Source: an uncultured Actinomycetes bacterium (GTDB taxonomy: Bacteria; Actinomycetota; Actinomycetes; Mycobacteriales; Mycobacteriaceae). From it: a DNA stretch of 39,680 bases. The notes below the pieces were generated by a model that was not told where the DNA came from, made no database searches, and was given only the letters and a program-made list of their open reading frames with translations. How positions within the stretch are numbered: the stretch's first letter is position 1; each line of letters opens with the position of its first letter. The translations under genes were made by a program, and so were the position numbers. This document shows, one piece after another, positions 13,101 to 24,400 of the stretch. The stretch lies in contig CAIOYU010000196.1 in assembly GCA_903862565.1 (NCBI GenBank), positions 1-39,680 on the forward strand, written 5' to 3'.

Positions 13101-16100
13101 CCGTGCTGCACGCCGTCGAGAACCCCGATGACGACCGGCCGGCCGGCTACGACACCGCTGCGTTGATCGCCGCGCTGCCCAAGCGCACCGACGGCGCCGA
13201 ACTGCGCAAGTGGTTCGAGGTGCGCGGCGAGGTGTTCGGGCCCGCGTTCTCGGCGCTGAGCGCGGTCAACACCGCCGACGGTGACAACACCATGGTGGCC
13301 GAGATCGCCCTGCCCTCGGCGATCCGTGACCAGCAGAATGCCTACGGGGTGCACCCGGCACTGCTGGAGGCGTGCTTCCAGTCAGTGGCCGCGCATCCAG
13401 GCGTCCAGATCCACGGCGGCCGCCTGCTGCCGCTCGGTGTCCGGCGGCTGCGTACGTACGGACCGGCCAACAAGGCGCGCTTCTGCGTGACGCGCGTGGT
13501 CAGCCAGCTCGACGGCTCCGCCGTTGAGGCCGACCTCCACCTGATCGACGAGCGTGGTGCGGTTCTGCTGGCCGTCGAGGGCCTGTCCATGGTCGCCGGC
13601 ACACCGGACAACGGCCGACTGCTCGACGAGCGTTTGCTGGGCATCCAGTGGAGCAAGAAGACGCTGCCCGCCCTCGGCGAGGACGTGAACCCGGGCACCT
13701 GGCTGCTGGTGAACACCACCGACTCGGCGGACCTGCTGACCTCCGAGCTGGCCGACGCCCTCAAGCTCAGCAACGCCGACGTCACGGTGATGTCGTGGCC
13801 GCGGAGTTCCGATCACGTGGCCAACGCCGCACGGATGACGACCTACATGGCGGAGAGCAGCTTCGGCAGCATCGTCGTGGTCTCCGCGCCGCGTAACGGC
13901 TGCCCGCCGGAGCAGATGGTGCACCGTGGCGCCGACCACGTGCGCCACCTGGTACGCATCGCGCGGGAACTGGCCGACGATTCCGCAGAGGCTCCGCGGC
14001 TCTATGTCGTGACGCGGAACGCCCAGACCGTCTGCCCCGATGACCGGCCGAACCTCGAGCAGGCCGGCCTGCGGGGGCTGCTCCGCTCCATCGGCGCCGA
14101 GCACCCCCACCTGCGTCCGACGCAGATCGACGTCGACGAGAACACCATCGGCAAGTCCATCGCCCACCAGCTTCTGCTCGGTTATGACGAGGACGAGACC
14201 GCCTTCCGCAACGACGAGTGGTACACCGCTCGCCTGACCCACGCCCCGCTGCAGGCCGGCGAGCGGTTCACCACCGTCGTCGAACACGATCGGGACGGCA
14301 TGCGCCTGGAGATCCGGACCCCCGGTGACCTGGGAACGCTGGAACTGACGTCCTTCGAGCGGGTCGCTCCGGGACCCGGCGAGGTGGAGATCGCCATCAC
14401 CGCGTCGAGCCTGAACTTCACCGACGTGCTGGTCGCCACCGGCCAGTACCCGGGCGATGCGGGCACCCCGCGGCTGGGCAGCGACTTCGCCGGTGTCGTC
14501 ACCGCCGTCGGTCAGGGAGTCAAGGCGCACCGCGTCGGCGACCATGTCGGCGGCATCTCGCCCAACGGTTGCTGGGGCACCTTCGTCACCTGCGACGCCG
14601 ACCTGGCCGTGGCGCTGCCGCGGGGTCTGCGCGACGACCAGGCCGCGGCTGTGACCACGGCGGTCGCCACCGCCTGGCACGGTCTGAACGACCTGGCCCG
14701 GATCAAGACCGGCGACAAGGTGCTGATCCACTCCGCAACCGGCGGCGTCGGTCAGGCCGCCATCGCGATCGCCCGTCGTGCAGGTGCCGAGATCTTCGCC
14801 ACCGCAGGCAGCGAGGAACGCCGGAACCTGCTGCGCAGCATGGGTATCGAGAACGTCTACGACTCGCGCAGCATCGCCTTCGCGGAGCAGATCCGTCGGG
14901 ACACCGACGGCTACGGCGTGGACATCGTGCTGAACTCGCTGACCGGTGCCGGCCAGAAGGCCGGTATGGAACTGCTGGCTTTCGGCGGACGCTTCGTCGA
15001 GATCGGCAAGACCGACTCCGGTGATGCCCAGACGCTCCCGTTCCGCCGCAACATGTCCTTCTACGGAGTGGACCTGGCGCTGATGTGCTCCACCCACCCC
15101 GACCAGGTCCGTGAGCTGCTCAACACCGTGTACCGGCTCACCGCCAAGGGTGTTCTGCCGCACCCGCAGGCGACGCACTACCCGCTGACCGAGGCTGCCG
15201 CCGCGATCCGCGCCATGAGCGCGGCCGAACACACCGGCAAGCTGATCCTCTCGGTGCCGCGGGTCGGCCACAGCACGGTCGTGGTTCCGCCGGAGCAGGC
15301 CCGCGTCTTCCGTCGCGACGGTTCCTACATCGTCACCGGTGGCCTTGGTGGGCTGGGCTTGTTCCTGGCTGCCAAGATGGCCGACGCCGGTGCGGGCCGG
15401 ATCGTGCTGAACTCCCGTTCGGCGCCGAAGCCGGCGGCGATGGCCGAGATCGAGCGGATGCGTGCCCAGGGCACCGAGGTCGAGGTCATCACCGGTGACA
15501 TCGCTCTCGCCGGAACCGTCGACAGGCTGGTGGCCGAGGCCACCGTGAGCGGCTTGCCGGTCCGTGGCGTGCTGCACGCAGCCGCGGTCGTCGAAGACGC
15601 GATCCTGACCAACATCAGCGGCGAACTGATCGAACGGGACTGGGCGCCAAAGGTTTACGGCGCATGGCATCTGCACCGGGCGACCGCGACGCAGCCGCTG
15701 GACTGGTTCTGCTCGTTCTCCTCGGCCGCTGCGCTGATCGGCTCGCCGGGTCAGGGTGCCTACGCCGCTGCCAACAGCTGGCTGGACGCCTTCACCCAGT
15801 GGCGCCGTTCGCAGGGGCTGCCGGCCAGCGCGGTCGCGTGGGCCGCGTGGGACGAGATCGGAGCGGGCAAGCACCTGGCGCAGTCGGGGACCACCGCGAT
15901 GATCAATCCGGAGGAGGGCGCCTACGCGTTCGAGGCGCTGCTGCGCCACAACCGGGCCTACGCCGGCTACTCGCCGGTGGCGGGTGCGCCGTGGCTCACC
16001 GATCTCGCTGCCCGCAGCCCCTTCGGCGGGGAGTTCGCCTCCAGCACCGACCATTCCGTGGAGACCAGCGGTTTGCGGGCCGAGTTACACTCGCTCCCGC

Positions 16101-16348
16101 GGGAGGAATGGTCGCCTCGGGTGCGGCGCCTGGTGACCGAACACCTGGCTCTGATCCTGCGGTCATCGGTCGATCCCGACCGGCCGATCATGGAATACGG
16201 CCTCGACTCCCTGGGGCACCTCGAGCTGCGTACGCGGCTGGAGAGCGAGACCGGCGTCCGGGTCCGGTCCACGGACATCACGACGGTCCGCGGCCTGGCC
16301 GATACCCTGTGCGAGTCGCTGGTGGGCACGCTGGCGGCAGCCCGCTGA
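10109..16348 (+). CDS. Mas/Pks5-like iterative type I polyketide synthase (KS-AT-DH-ER-KR-ACP)
   Basis: [14 protein letters not shown] and [20 protein letters not shown] plus VASH (methylmalonyl-type); [85 protein letters not shown]; 2079 aa. Confidence 0.97.
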   Translation: MSEVRGKSLTPIAIVGMACRLPGGIDSPRKLWEALLRGDDLITEVPADRWDVEEYFDPQRGVPGRSISKWGAFLDDPMGFDAPFFGLDDAKAAAIDPQHRLLMETSWEAIEHAGIDPTSLAGSSTGVYLGLSHDDHTSRALDAGAYGYTETAYCMASGRVAYVLNVNGPALTFDTACSSGLLAVHMAARGLHSGETDMALAGGCMVMTEPRKNAWASAQGMLSPTGRCKAFDESANGFVRSEGAAVLLLKRLSDAQRDGDNILAVLRGTASNSDGRTRNIATPSLDAQVSATRAALLASDVDPDTIGALEAHGTGTPVGDPIEFGSLATTYGKTGTVLLGSVKSNLGHTEAAAGAVGLIKAVLELQHGVVPPMVHFNRLPDKLAKIETGLTVPREATSWPEGHGDVRRMAICSYGISGTNVHAILEQAPQVEDADATGEPVDGPMVFALSSTSADSLRSTAGQLADWVDGNDVPLADLAYTLARRRGRRSVRTGLIAESRSDLVGALRAVAGGDEPYPAAVGHDDRGPVWVFSGQGSQWAGMGAELLASEPAFAATIAELEPLIAAESGFSITEALLAPETVTGIDRIQPSIFAMQVAMAATMKSHGVVPGAVIGQSLGEVAAAVVAGALSLVDGVKVICRRSVLCREIAGGGTMASVEMPAAQVRAELEAHGIEDVTIAVVASPTSTVIGGAVETVRRLVADFEQREIMAREIAVDVASHTPHVEPVLAELGALLQDLTPMAPEVPYYSATLFDSREQPYCDAEYWLDNLRYTVRFSAAVQTALEDGFRVFAELSPHPVVVRAIDQIAATLEMPATAIAGMRRGQEMPHGLRGLLVDLYAAGAAVDPAATLPEGQLVDAPLPAWTHRKHVLELPTADRGAHLVAAHPLLGSHVRLLDEPERHVWRAEVGTAALSWLADHQVESVSAMPAAAFCEMALAAARTTIGDIAEVWDVRFERTLELADETAVNATASAQASGLFDFVVETGQGGERERRASAVLHAVENPDDDRPAGYDTAALIAALPKRTDGAELRKWFEVRGEVFGPAFSALSAVNTADGDNTMVAEIALPSAIRDQQNAYGVHPALLEACFQSVAAHPGVQIHGGRLLPLGVRRLRTYGPANKARFCVTRVVSQLDGSAVEADLHLIDERGAVLLAVEGLSMVAGTPDNGRLLDERLLGIQWSKKTLPALGEDVNPGTWLLVNTTDSADLLTSELADALKLSNADVTVMSWPRSSDHVANAARMTTYMAESSFGSIVVVSAPRNGCPPEQMVHRGADHVRHLVRIARELADDSAEAPRLYVVTRNAQTVCPDDRPNLEQAGLRGLLRSIGAEHPHLRPTQIDVDENTIGKSIAHQLLLGYDEDETAFRNDEWYTARLTHAPLQAGERFTTVVEHDRDGMRLEIRTPGDLGTLELTSFERVAPGPGEVEIAITASSLNFTDVLVATGQYPGDAGTPRLGSDFAGVVTAVGQGVKAHRVGDHVGGISPNGCWGTFVTCDADLAVALPRGLRDDQAAAVTTAVATAWHGLNDLARIKTGDKVLIHSATGGVGQAAIAIARRAGAEIFATAGSEERRNLLRSMGIENVYDSRSIAFAEQIRRDTDGYGVDIVLNSLTGAGQKAGMELLAFGGRFVEIGKTDSGDAQTLPFRRNMSFYGVDLALMCSTHPDQVRELLNTVYRLTAKGVLPHPQATHYPLTEAAAAIRAMSAAEHTGKLILSVPRVGHSTVVVPPEQARVFRRDGSYIVTGGLGGLGLFLAAKMADAGAGRIVLNSRSAPKPAAMAEIERMRAQGTEVEVITGDIALAGTVDRLVAEATVSGLPVRGVLHAAAVVEDAILTNISGELIERDWAPKVYGAWHLHRATATQPLDWFCSFSSAAALIGSPGQGAYAAANSWLDAFTQWRRSQGLPASAVAWAAWDEIGAGKHLAQSGTTAMINPEEGAYAFEALLRHNRAYAGYSPVAGAPWLTDLAARSPFGGEFASSTDHSVETSGLRAELHSLPREEWSPRVRRLVTEHLALILRSSVDPDRPIMEYGLDSLGHLELRTRLESETGVRVRSTDITTVRGLADTLCESLVGTLAAAR

Positions 16349-16376
16349 GCCGGGCGCCGAACAGGAAGCGAGTTCA

Positions 16377-17810
16377 GTGGTCGCGTTAACGGCAATCCAG
16401 GACTGGGTGGGCGCGCCGGGCTCCGTGGTGTCATGGAGCCCGGCCCCCGCCTGCGCGGAAAAGGTCCGGCAGGCCACCGCCAGCGACGTCCCGCCGAGTT
16501 TTCAGCAGGAACAGCACATCCGGGCCTACCGGCAGCATGCGGCGGACGGGCTGGAGATGGCCCGGCTGATGATCCCGTCGTGGAAGATCGCCGGGCGGTG
16601 CGACCTGCGGGCGATGAGCTACGTGATCAACGCCTACCTGCGCCGCCATGACACTTACCACAGCTGGTTCGACTTCGACGAGGCCGACCGGGTGGTGCGC
16701 CATACGGTCAGTCCGGAAGACATCAAGCTGGTGCCAACCAGCCATGGGGAGATGAACTCGGCCAAGTGGCAGGCACAGGCCTTGGACGTGCCCGGCCCGC
16801 TGGACTGGGACTGCTTCCGGTTCGGCGTGATTCAGCGAGCCGACCACTTCACCTTCTATGCGAGCATCGACCACCTCCACGCCGATGCGATGTTCGTCGT
16901 GGCGCTGTTCGTCGAGATCCATTCGAACTATGCCGCCGTCGTCGAGGGCGGCGTTCCGGTCCGGCTTCCCGAGGCCGGCCGCTACGCCGACTACTGCATC
17001 CGGCAGCGTGACTACACCTCCGGTCTGACGCTGGAGTCGCCAGAGGTCGTCGAGTGGTTGGAGTACCTGCGCAAAAACGGCGGGACCCTACCGAAATTCC
17101 CGATGCCGCTGGGTGATCCGAACATCCCCTGCACGGGCGAGCTCAACAAGATCAGGCTGATGGACGTGCGCGAGAGCGACCGGTTCGAGGCCGTGTGCGC
17201 CTCGGCGGGGGCACGGTTCATCGGTGGGGCTTTCGCCTGCGCCGCGCTTGCCGAACGCGAACTCACCGGTATCGACACCTACAACGTCATCACGCCGACC
17301 ACCACGAGGCAGACCCAGGCGGAATTCGCCACCACTGGTTGGTTCACCGGCGTCGTGCCGATCTCCGTTCCGGTCGCCGGCAAGTCGTTCGCCGAAACCG
17401 CCAGGGCCTGCCAGCAGGCCTTCGACGCCGGCATGCATCTGGCGCAACTGCCGATCGAACGGGTGCTGGAGCTGGCGGCGCCATTGCCCGACATCCGCAA
17501 GGCCGGCCCCGGTGTGCCGATGCTCTCGTATTTCGACACCAGCCTGCCTCCCTTGGATCCCGTCGTGATGGGCAAGTGGCGCGAGCAGGAGGGCACGCTG
17601 TACACCGGTGTCGGCGCGGCCAGTCAGATGGGGATGTGGGTGAACCGCGGCTCCGACGGAACGGTCATCTCCGTCGGCTACCCGGACAACCCGGTCGCCC
17701 GCGAATCGGCGACCCAGTACGTTGAGCTGATGAAAATGTTCTACCTGCGGGCCGCCGACGGCCGCGCCGACGCGTTGTCCTCGCCGCGGATTCCGCGGGC
17801 GACGGTCTGA
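16377..17810 (+). CDS. polyketide-associated acyltransferase, PapA3-like
   Basis: Starts LTAIQDWVGAPGSVVSW; QQEQHIRAYRQHAADGLEMARLMI; YVINAYLRRHDTYHSWF; HxxxD motif in FYASIDHLHADAMFV; GARFIGGAFACAALAERELTG. Confidence 0.92.
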   Translation: MVALTAIQDWVGAPGSVVSWSPAPACAEKVRQATASDVPPSFQQEQHIRAYRQHAADGLEMARLMIPSWKIAGRCDLRAMSYVINAYLRRHDTYHSWFDFDEADRVVRHTVSPEDIKLVPTSHGEMNSAKWQAQALDVPGPLDWDCFRFGVIQRADHFTFYASIDHLHADAMFVVALFVEIHSNYAAVVEGGVPVRLPEAGRYADYCIRQRDYTSGLTLESPEVVEWLEYLRKNGGTLPKFPMPLGDPNIPCTGELNKIRLMDVRESDRFEAVCASAGARFIGGAFACAALAERELTGIDTYNVITPTTTRQTQAEFATTGWFTGVVPISVPVAGKSFAETARACQQAFDAGMHLAQLPIERVLELAAPLPDIRKAGPGVPMLSYFDTSLPPLDPVVMGKWREQEGTLYTGVGAASQMGMWVNRGSDGTVISVGYPDNPVARESATQYVELMKMFYLRAADGRADALSSPRIPRATV

Positions 17811-17826
17811 CCGACGGGCTGCGGCG

Positions 17827-19287
17827 GTGGAATCTCTGGAGTCGAAATCTCTGGAACGGGTGAGCGACCTCGACCATCGGGGTGCCGGGGAGCAGGACGA
17901 TCTTCTCTGCTACGCAGACCAGGCGCTGTTCCTGTCGTTGCGTGCCACCGGGCAGGAGTCGGTTGCCCAATTCACTTGGATCTATGAACATCCCGTCGAT
18001 TTCGATCGGCTGAAACGGTTTCATCAGAACCTGGGCTACGGGCTTCTGGGTCGTCGGATCGAGCGTTCGAGCCTTCCCTTCGGACGTCATCGATGGGTCG
18101 CCTCACTGGGTCCGTCCGCGCCACTGGACATCAGCAGCACCCCCCGCCCGCGATCGGAGTTCACCGACTGGCTCGACGAACGTGCGCAGGTGTCGGCGGA
18201 TCCGGAATTCGGTCCGGGCTGGCATCTGAGCGCGGCCATGTTCGACGACGGATCGACCGCGATCACGATCGTCGCCTCGCACTGCCTCGTCGACGGAATG
18301 GGCCTTTTGGAGACGTTGATCAATGCGATCAACGACACCCCCCGTGACTTGGGTCTGTCGGCGCCGCATGCCCGCACTCGGCGGCAGGCATTGCGCGCCG
18401 ATATCCGCGAGACGATTCGAAGCGTCCCCGACACCGCCAAAGCGCTCGGGGTGGGGGCGCGCCTCGGTGTTCGTCGCTGGCGTGAGTCCCGGCGCGACAA
18501 GGTCTCTCGCGACGGCGGCGTGTCCCGGGATGCCACCGCTGCACCGACACGACCGGTGACGTCCGACCTGGCGTCGGGGGCATCGGCGTCCCGTGAGGTG
18601 ATCGCCCCGGCAGTGATCGCCGTCGTCGATTGCCAGGCGTGGGACAGTCGCGCCGAGGCGCTTGGCGGTAACAGCCATTCGCTGTTCGCCGGGTTCGCCG
18701 CGAAACTCGCCCAACACGTCGGGCGCACCCGGGCCTCCGACGGCGCCGTGACGTTGATGATTCCGGTGAACGAGCGAGAGCCCGGTGACACCCGGGCGAA
18801 CGCGGTGACGATCGGATATGCCAGCCTGGACCCCGCGTCGGTGACCACCGATCTGACCGAGGCACGTGCGCAGATCCGCCAAGTCCTGACCTCGGTTCGG
18901 GAAGTCCCCGACGAGACGCTGCGGACACTGCCGTTGATTCCCTTCGTGCCGAAGCGGGCTGTCGTTGGAACCGCGAGTCTGGCAATGGGTTTGGGCGCTG
19001 ACCTGCCGGTCTCCGCCTCGAATCTGGGCGACGTGGACGCCGCGGTCCTCCGTGCCGACGGAACCGATGCCGAAGGCTTCATCATCCGCGGGGTCGACGG
19101 CCGCGTCACCCAGGAGTTGCTCGAGCGGCGCCACGGCTATCTCACCGTGCTCTGCAACCGGTCGGCCGGCAAGGTCTTTCTCTCGGTGATCGGTTACCGG
19201 CCCGGGGGAGAGAACACGAAGGCGGCACTGCGCGCACTTGTCGTAGAGACCCTCGCGGAGTTCGGCCTGTCCGGAACCGTCGAGTAG
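17827..19287 (+). CDS. HxxxDG condensation/WS-DGAT-like acyltransferase, copy 1
   Basis: IVASHCLVDGMGLLE (HxxxDG); RFHQNLGYGLLGRRIERSSLPFGRHRWV; C-terminal ENTKAALRALVVETLAEFGLSGTVE. GTG start uncertain; 17860 is an alternative. Confidence 0.82.
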   Translation: MESLESKSLERVSDLDHRGAGEQDDLLCYADQALFLSLRATGQESVAQFTWIYEHPVDFDRLKRFHQNLGYGLLGRRIERSSLPFGRHRWVASLGPSAPLDISSTPRPRSEFTDWLDERAQVSADPEFGPGWHLSAAMFDDGSTAITIVASHCLVDGMGLLETLINAINDTPRDLGLSAPHARTRRQALRADIRETIRSVPDTAKALGVGARLGVRRWRESRRDKVSRDGGVSRDATAAPTRPVTSDLASGASASREVIAPAVIAVVDCQAWDSRAEALGGNSHSLFAGFAAKLAQHVGRTRASDGAVTLMIPVNEREPGDTRANAVTIGYASLDPASVTTDLTEARAQIRQVLTSVREVPDETLRTLPLIPFVPKRAVVGTASLAMGLGADLPVSASNLGDVDAAVLRADGTDAEGFIIRGVDGRVTQELLERRHGYLTVLCNRSAGKVFLSVIGYRPGGENTKAALRALVVETLAEFGLSGTVE

Positions 19288-19313
19288 CGGCTTGCACCAC
19301 TCACATCGCAGAC

Positions 19314-20678
19314 GTGGCAATGGAGGCTGACCGGGTGACCCCACAGGACGAGCATCGGCTGACGTACCTCGACCAGACCGCGTTGGAACTCGCCCGGGCG
19401 ACCGGTCGGGGCCAGTTGATGCAGTGCGTGTGGGTCTACGAGCATCCGCTCGACTACCAAGGACTCGAACGGTTCCACCGCAACTGTGCCGAGTCGATCG
19501 GCAACCGGCTCATCGAACGCTCGCCACTGCCGTTCGGGCGACACCGGTGGGTGCGCGCCGGTGGGCCTCCGCCTCCGATCCGCATCGCTGAGAAGCCAAG
19601 GCCCCGAGAGGAATTGCTGGCCTGGGCCGACGAGCTCGCCAACCTGCCCATCGACTCGGTGAACGGACCTGCCTGGAACCTGGTGGTTCAGCCGCTCGCC
19701 GACGGATCCACGGCGGTCAGCATGATCGCCTCACATCAGATCTTCGACGGCGTCGGCGCCATTTTGGCCATCTACGAAGGGGTCATCGGCAGCATCCGCG
19801 ATACCCGGTACGAGGTGTCGGGTTCGCGTAGCAAGGGCAGGGCCCTTCGCGCCGACGCCCGTCAGGCACTGCGTGACCTGCCGGAAACCCTGCGCACCGC
19901 CAGGAAAGCCGCCACGATGTACCGCGCCAAGCGCGAGGAGTTCGCGGCCGCGCGCACCCCACACCTCTCCGGCGAGGATTCCCGTCGGGTCGTCGTGCCG
20001 GCGATCGCGATCTATGTCGGTATTCCGGAGTGGGATGCCAAGGCGCAATCCCTTGGCGGGAACAGCTATTCGCTGCTGGCCGGATTTGCGGCCAAACTCG
20101 GGGAGCGCCTGGGCCGCCGTCGCGCCGACGGCGACGTCAGCCTGATCATCGCCATCAACCTCCGGGAGAACTTGGCAGACGACCGGGCTCTGGCCATGGC
20201 GTTCGCCAATGCGACGGTCGATCCGACCACTGTCACCGACGATCTGACGGCGACCCGTGCGGCGGTTCGGGAAGCACGGGAGAAGGCCAAGAACGAGCCG
20301 GACCCGACCATCGAGTTGCTCTCCATCGCCCCCTGGCTTCCACAGAGCGCGATCAAAGGGCTTGCCGAGGTGATGTTCGACTACTCAGAGAGCCTGCCCG
20401 TGTCGTGTTCGAATCTGGGTGACCTGCCGCCGGAAGTCGCCCGGATCGACGGAACCGATGCGGAATACGTCTTCATCCGCGCCATGGACACCAACGTCAC
20501 GTTGGGGGAGTTGAAGCGGTCCAAGGGCCAACTCGTCCTGGTGTCGGGACGTATCAATGGCACGGTGTCGATCTCGGTCGAGGCCTACCAACTCGGGGCG
20601 GAGAACACCAAGGAACGGCTGCGCGACATTGCCGAACAGACCCTCGCCGAGTTCGGGCTCAGCGCCGTCATCGACTGA
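19314..20678 (+). CDS. HxxxDG condensation/WS-DGAT-like acyltransferase, copy 2
   Basis: MIASHQIFDGVGAIL (HxxxDG); RFHRNCAESIGNRLIERSPLPFGRHRWV; ENTKERLRDIAEQTLAEFGLSAVID; clear paralogue of the preceding gene. The start could be ATG 19320. Confidence 0.82.
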   Translation: MAMEADRVTPQDEHRLTYLDQTALELARATGRGQLMQCVWVYEHPLDYQGLERFHRNCAESIGNRLIERSPLPFGRHRWVRAGGPPPPIRIAEKPRPREELLAWADELANLPIDSVNGPAWNLVVQPLADGSTAVSMIASHQIFDGVGAILAIYEGVIGSIRDTRYEVSGSRSKGRALRADARQALRDLPETLRTARKAATMYRAKREEFAAARTPHLSGEDSRRVVVPAIAIYVGIPEWDAKAQSLGGNSYSLLAGFAAKLGERLGRRRADGDVSLIIAINLRENLADDRALAMAFANATVDPTTVTDDLTATRAAVREAREKAKNEPDPTIELLSIAPWLPQSAIKGLAEVMFDYSESLPVSCSNLGDLPPEVARIDGTDAEYVFIRAMDTNVTLGELKRSKGQLVLVSGRINGTVSISVEAYQLGAENTKERLRDIAEQTLAEFGLSAVID

Positions 20679-21431
20679 TCAGAGTCGGCTGAAACCGACT
20701 GCGACCAAGACGAACCCGGCGATGCCGAGCAGGATGGCGTAGTCCTGGCGACGGCGGGCGAGTACCCACGTCCGCAGCCCCTCCAGGAATCGGATGGTGC
20801 GATCCTTGGCCACCACGTAGCTGAAGATCGGAACCAGCAGAACGGCGTTCGCGATGGTCAGGAACGTGAACAGTGCCGTGACCTGAAGCTTGTCCGACAT
20901 TCCGGAACTGGCGATCAGCAGCAGCAGGGCCATGTAGTCAACGGAGGGCAGTGCGTTGCCGATTCCGAGGACGATGGCCAGGACCGGGGAACTGCCCTGC
21001 ACCAGTTTCGCCGCCCAACCGGGCAGGTTGCTGGTGATCCGTTCGACACGGGCGATTCCCGCGTGCTGCGGCGTTCCCGGCAGCGGTTCGCCGTCCGGTC
21101 CGGCGGCCTGGTCGCCGTCTGTTCCGGCACCCTCCGGTGCGCGGCGCTTGCCGAAGGAGATGTTGCTCCCCAGCACCGCTGCGGCGATGAGTGCTACTGC
21201 CCCGACGCCGATCTGTACCTTTGCGCTGCTGGAATCCCCGCTCAGGAAAGAGCCCCGGTGAATGAGGGAGAGAATGAGCAACCCTGCAGATCCGGCCACC
21301 AGGAAACTGGTGATGAGGAATGCCACCAACTGCCGGATTGGGTGCGGCCGGATCAGCAGCAGGCCGATGATGGCAAGGCGGTTCGGTTCCAGGTTCAACG
21401 CAAGAGCGAGAATCAGAACCGTCGTCCACAT
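20679..21431 (-). CDS. Gap/Sap-like (GPL-addressing protein family) integral membrane protein
   Basis: MWTTVLILALALNLEPNRLAIIGLLLIRPHPIRQLVAFLITSFLVAGSAGLL and repeated TM segments; adjacent to mmpL. ATG at 21431 preferred over the ORF start at 21515, which would overlap mmpL. Confidence 0.82.
   Translation of the reverse strand: MWTTVLILALALNLEPNRLAIIGLLLIRPHPIRQLVAFLITSFLVAGSAGLLILSLIHRGSFLSGDSSSAKVQIGVGAVALIAAAVLGSNISFGKRRAPEGAGTDGDQAAGPDGEPLPGTPQHAGIARVERITSNLPGWAAKLVQGSSPVLAIVLGIGNALPSVDYMALLLLIASSGMSDKLQVTALFTFLTIANAVLLVPIFSYVVAKDRTIRFLEGLRTWVLARRRQDYAILLGIAGFVLVAVGFSRL
20683..20700. terminator. possible hairpin at the convergent gene junction
   Basis: AGTCGG-ctgaaa-CCGACT perfect 6-bp stem just after the TGATCA double stop; no T-tract. 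Confidence 0.3.
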
Positions 21432-21463
21432 GATTGTCGAGACTACCGTCGACCGGGAATCGT

Positions 21464-24400
21464 CTAGGAATTGTGCCGTCTGTTGGCGGGGAGGGCCTTC
21501 CACTTCGACGGCCACCAGTTCGCCTTGCCGACCAGAACCGCGGTAGCAGGCACGGTGATGGTGCGAACCAGGAAGGTGTCCAAGAGAATCCCGACGCCGA
21601 TGATGAAGCCCATCTGTACGAGCGTGGTGATGCTGGAGAACTGCAGACCTGCCATCGACGCGGCGAAAATCAGACCCGCAGCGGTGATGACGCCACCGGT
21701 CTGGGTGATGGTCCTGATGACGCCCAGGCGGATTCCCAGAGGTGGCGATTCGTCGCGGATTCGGGAGATCAGCAGCAGGTTGTAGTCGGCGCCGACCGCG
21801 ACGAGGATGATGAAGGTCAACCCCGGCACGCTCCAGTGCAATTCCTGGTGCAGTCCGTACTGGAACGTCAGGACTCCCAGGCCGAGCGCAGACAGGTACG
21901 AAACAACCACCGAGACAATCAGATACAGCGGGGCCACCAGTGCCCGCAGCAGGACGATCAGAATGCTCAGCACGACGATGATCGTCAGCGTGACGATCAA
22001 TCTCAGATCGCGGTTGTAGTAATCCCTGGTGTCGCGCAACGTGACTGAGAATCCGCTCATGGCGATGTCGGCATCACTCAAGGTGGTGTTGGGCTGGGCG
22101 CTGCGCGCGGCCGCCAGGATGGCATTGACTTGATCCATCGCTTCCGAACTGAACGGATTCAGCTTGCTCTGGACCAGGTATCGGGCGGTGTGCCCGTCCG
22201 GCGAGAAGAATATCGCCGCTGCCTTCTTGAATTCCTCCCCGGTCAGGATCTGCGGGGGCACGTAGAAACCCGCCATCGCCGGCGTCGTCGCTTCGCGTTT
22301 GATGCTGAGCAGGAATTGCGACGCCAAGGTGAGCCCGTCTCGCAGTTGTTTGGTCTGGCCGACGACGAGGTTTACCCCGTCGGCCATCTGCCGACTTGCC
22401 GCCGCGAGTTTAGCGACGCCCTGATCCACCAGGGTCAGCTGATCCTGCAGATCCGCAGGGCTGTTGATACCGGAGGACCGCAGTGCCTCGGTGAGGTTGT
22501 TCAGCGCACCCGCGGCGTCGTTGCCGCTCGAGCCGGGAATGAGGGTGCCGGGAACCTGGCCGCCCGGAAGCTGGCCCGCCGGAAGCTGAGCGCCCGGAAG
22601 CTGGCCCGCCGGAACTGGAAGGTGGTTGGCCGGGCTCGGGACGGTGCTGGTGGGTGCGGGAACTTGGCTGGTGGGCAAGGGGTTTGGCGTGGTGGTGGTG
22701 GTTATCGGAGTGGGTCGTTCCTTGGCCGGCCCGCCGTAGATCGGTCGCTCACTGGCCGTTGCGGGGCTCGGCTCGGTGACGGGTCCGGGAAGCCCGGTGC
22801 CGGTGTGCTGATCGGCGGGTCCGGGGAGTTGGTTGCCGGGGCCCACGATCCGGTCTCCGGCGAAAGCCTGGAGTTGGCGGGCGAGGCCGGAGATCTGGTC
22901 GAGAAGGACGCTCGCGTCGGCGCTCTGATGCAGCTGAGCGCGGTTGGTGACGCAGACGGGGTCGGCATCGCAGTTCGGATTGTTGTCCAGAGCGTCGAGG
23001 ACGGGCTGAACCGACTCGCTGAACGACTGGACGGCGTCGGTGGCATTGGTGCCGAGCACGTTTCCGAGTTGGTGGACGGCGTCGAGCAGCTTGTTGGTGA
23101 CGTCGATCTCCTGGATCGCCCTGCTCCCGCCGAGGTGGTTCTGACCTGCGGGCCCGGCGGTCTGTCCGGGGTTCTGCACCGGAGGCATCGAGGAGATCGC
23201 GATCAGCAGTCCGCGGACGGTGGCGATGCCCTGGCTTACCTGTCCCTGGAGGGAGTCGAGCAGATCGGCGATCTGGGTGGCGCCGTTGGCCAGCAAGTTC
23301 AGTTCGGAGTCGTAGGAGCTGATCACCGAGGAGGCCAAGCCGAGCTTGCTCCCCACCTCGCCCACCTGGAACGAGATGCGGGTCTGCTCCAGGGATTCCC
23401 CGGTAGGCCGGGTGATGCCGCGCACGATGTCGATATCGGGCACCTGGCTGATCCGGAACGCCATCTGTTCCATGTCGGCGAGTGCCTTGGCGGTGCGCAG
23501 ATCGTGCGGCGAGTGCACCAGAATGTATTGCGGCAGGCTCGTGTTCAGCGGGAAGTGCTGGGTGATCGCGTCGTAGCCGCGGATGCTCTCCGTTTCGGGA
23601 GGCAGTGCCTTGCGATCGTCGTAGTTGAATTTCGCCAGGCTGACCGAGCCGGCCAGGATCGCCAGGATCACCAGGCTGGCGATCAGGTGCCCGGCGGGTT
23701 TACGCGCGATCCTGATGCCCGAGCGTTTCCAGAACCGGCTGGTCAGGTCGCGCCGGGGCATCGCCCATCCCCGTCGCCCGACCAGGACCAGCAGGGAGGG
23801 CAGGAAGGTCAGGGCGCCGGCACAACCGACGCAGATCGCGACGGCCAGCGCCACACCCACAGTGGAGAACACCGTCAACTTGGTGAAGATCATCCCGAGG
23901 AACGTGACCGCCACAGTGGCGGCGGACGCGGTGATGACCTTGCCGACCGAGTTCAGTGCGCTGGGTATCGCCTGGTCGGCGGTCTGGCCGAGTCGGATGA
24001 AGTCGTGGTACCTGCTGATGAGGAATACCGCGTAGTCGGTTCCGGCTCCCGCCATCATCGCCGTGAGCAGCACGATGGTCTGGGTCGAGATCTCCAGGCC
24101 CAACACCCCGAGGCCGGCGATCACACCCTGCGCGGCGACCAGCGACACCCCGATGGTGATCAGCGGGAGCATGATCGTCAACGGATTGCGATAGACCATC
24201 AGCAGGATGAACAGAAGTGCGGTGACGGTGGCCACCTCGACGGTCACCCGGTCGCGCTCGCCGATGTCCTGGACGTTGTCCAATGTCGCGGCCGGCCCCG
24301 TGAGATAGGCGGTCACCGTCGTGCCCGCCACCGTCTTGCGGACGATGTCCATCAGTTTCTTGGTCGTCGCCGTCGCACTCGGAGAGCCCAGAGTGTCCCG

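Noticed and set aside
13382-16054. 890-aa ORF antisense to the PKS
   Set aside because: Frame-shadow ORF in high-GC DNA; low-complexity Gly/Arg/His/Asp-rich translation with no domain; the opposite strand encodes clear PKS domains.
21432-21515. Upstream extension of the Gap-like protein overlapping the mmpL 3' end
   Set aside because: The extension translates the out-of-frame mmpL tail; the typical family N-terminus (MWTTVL...) begins at ATG 21431.
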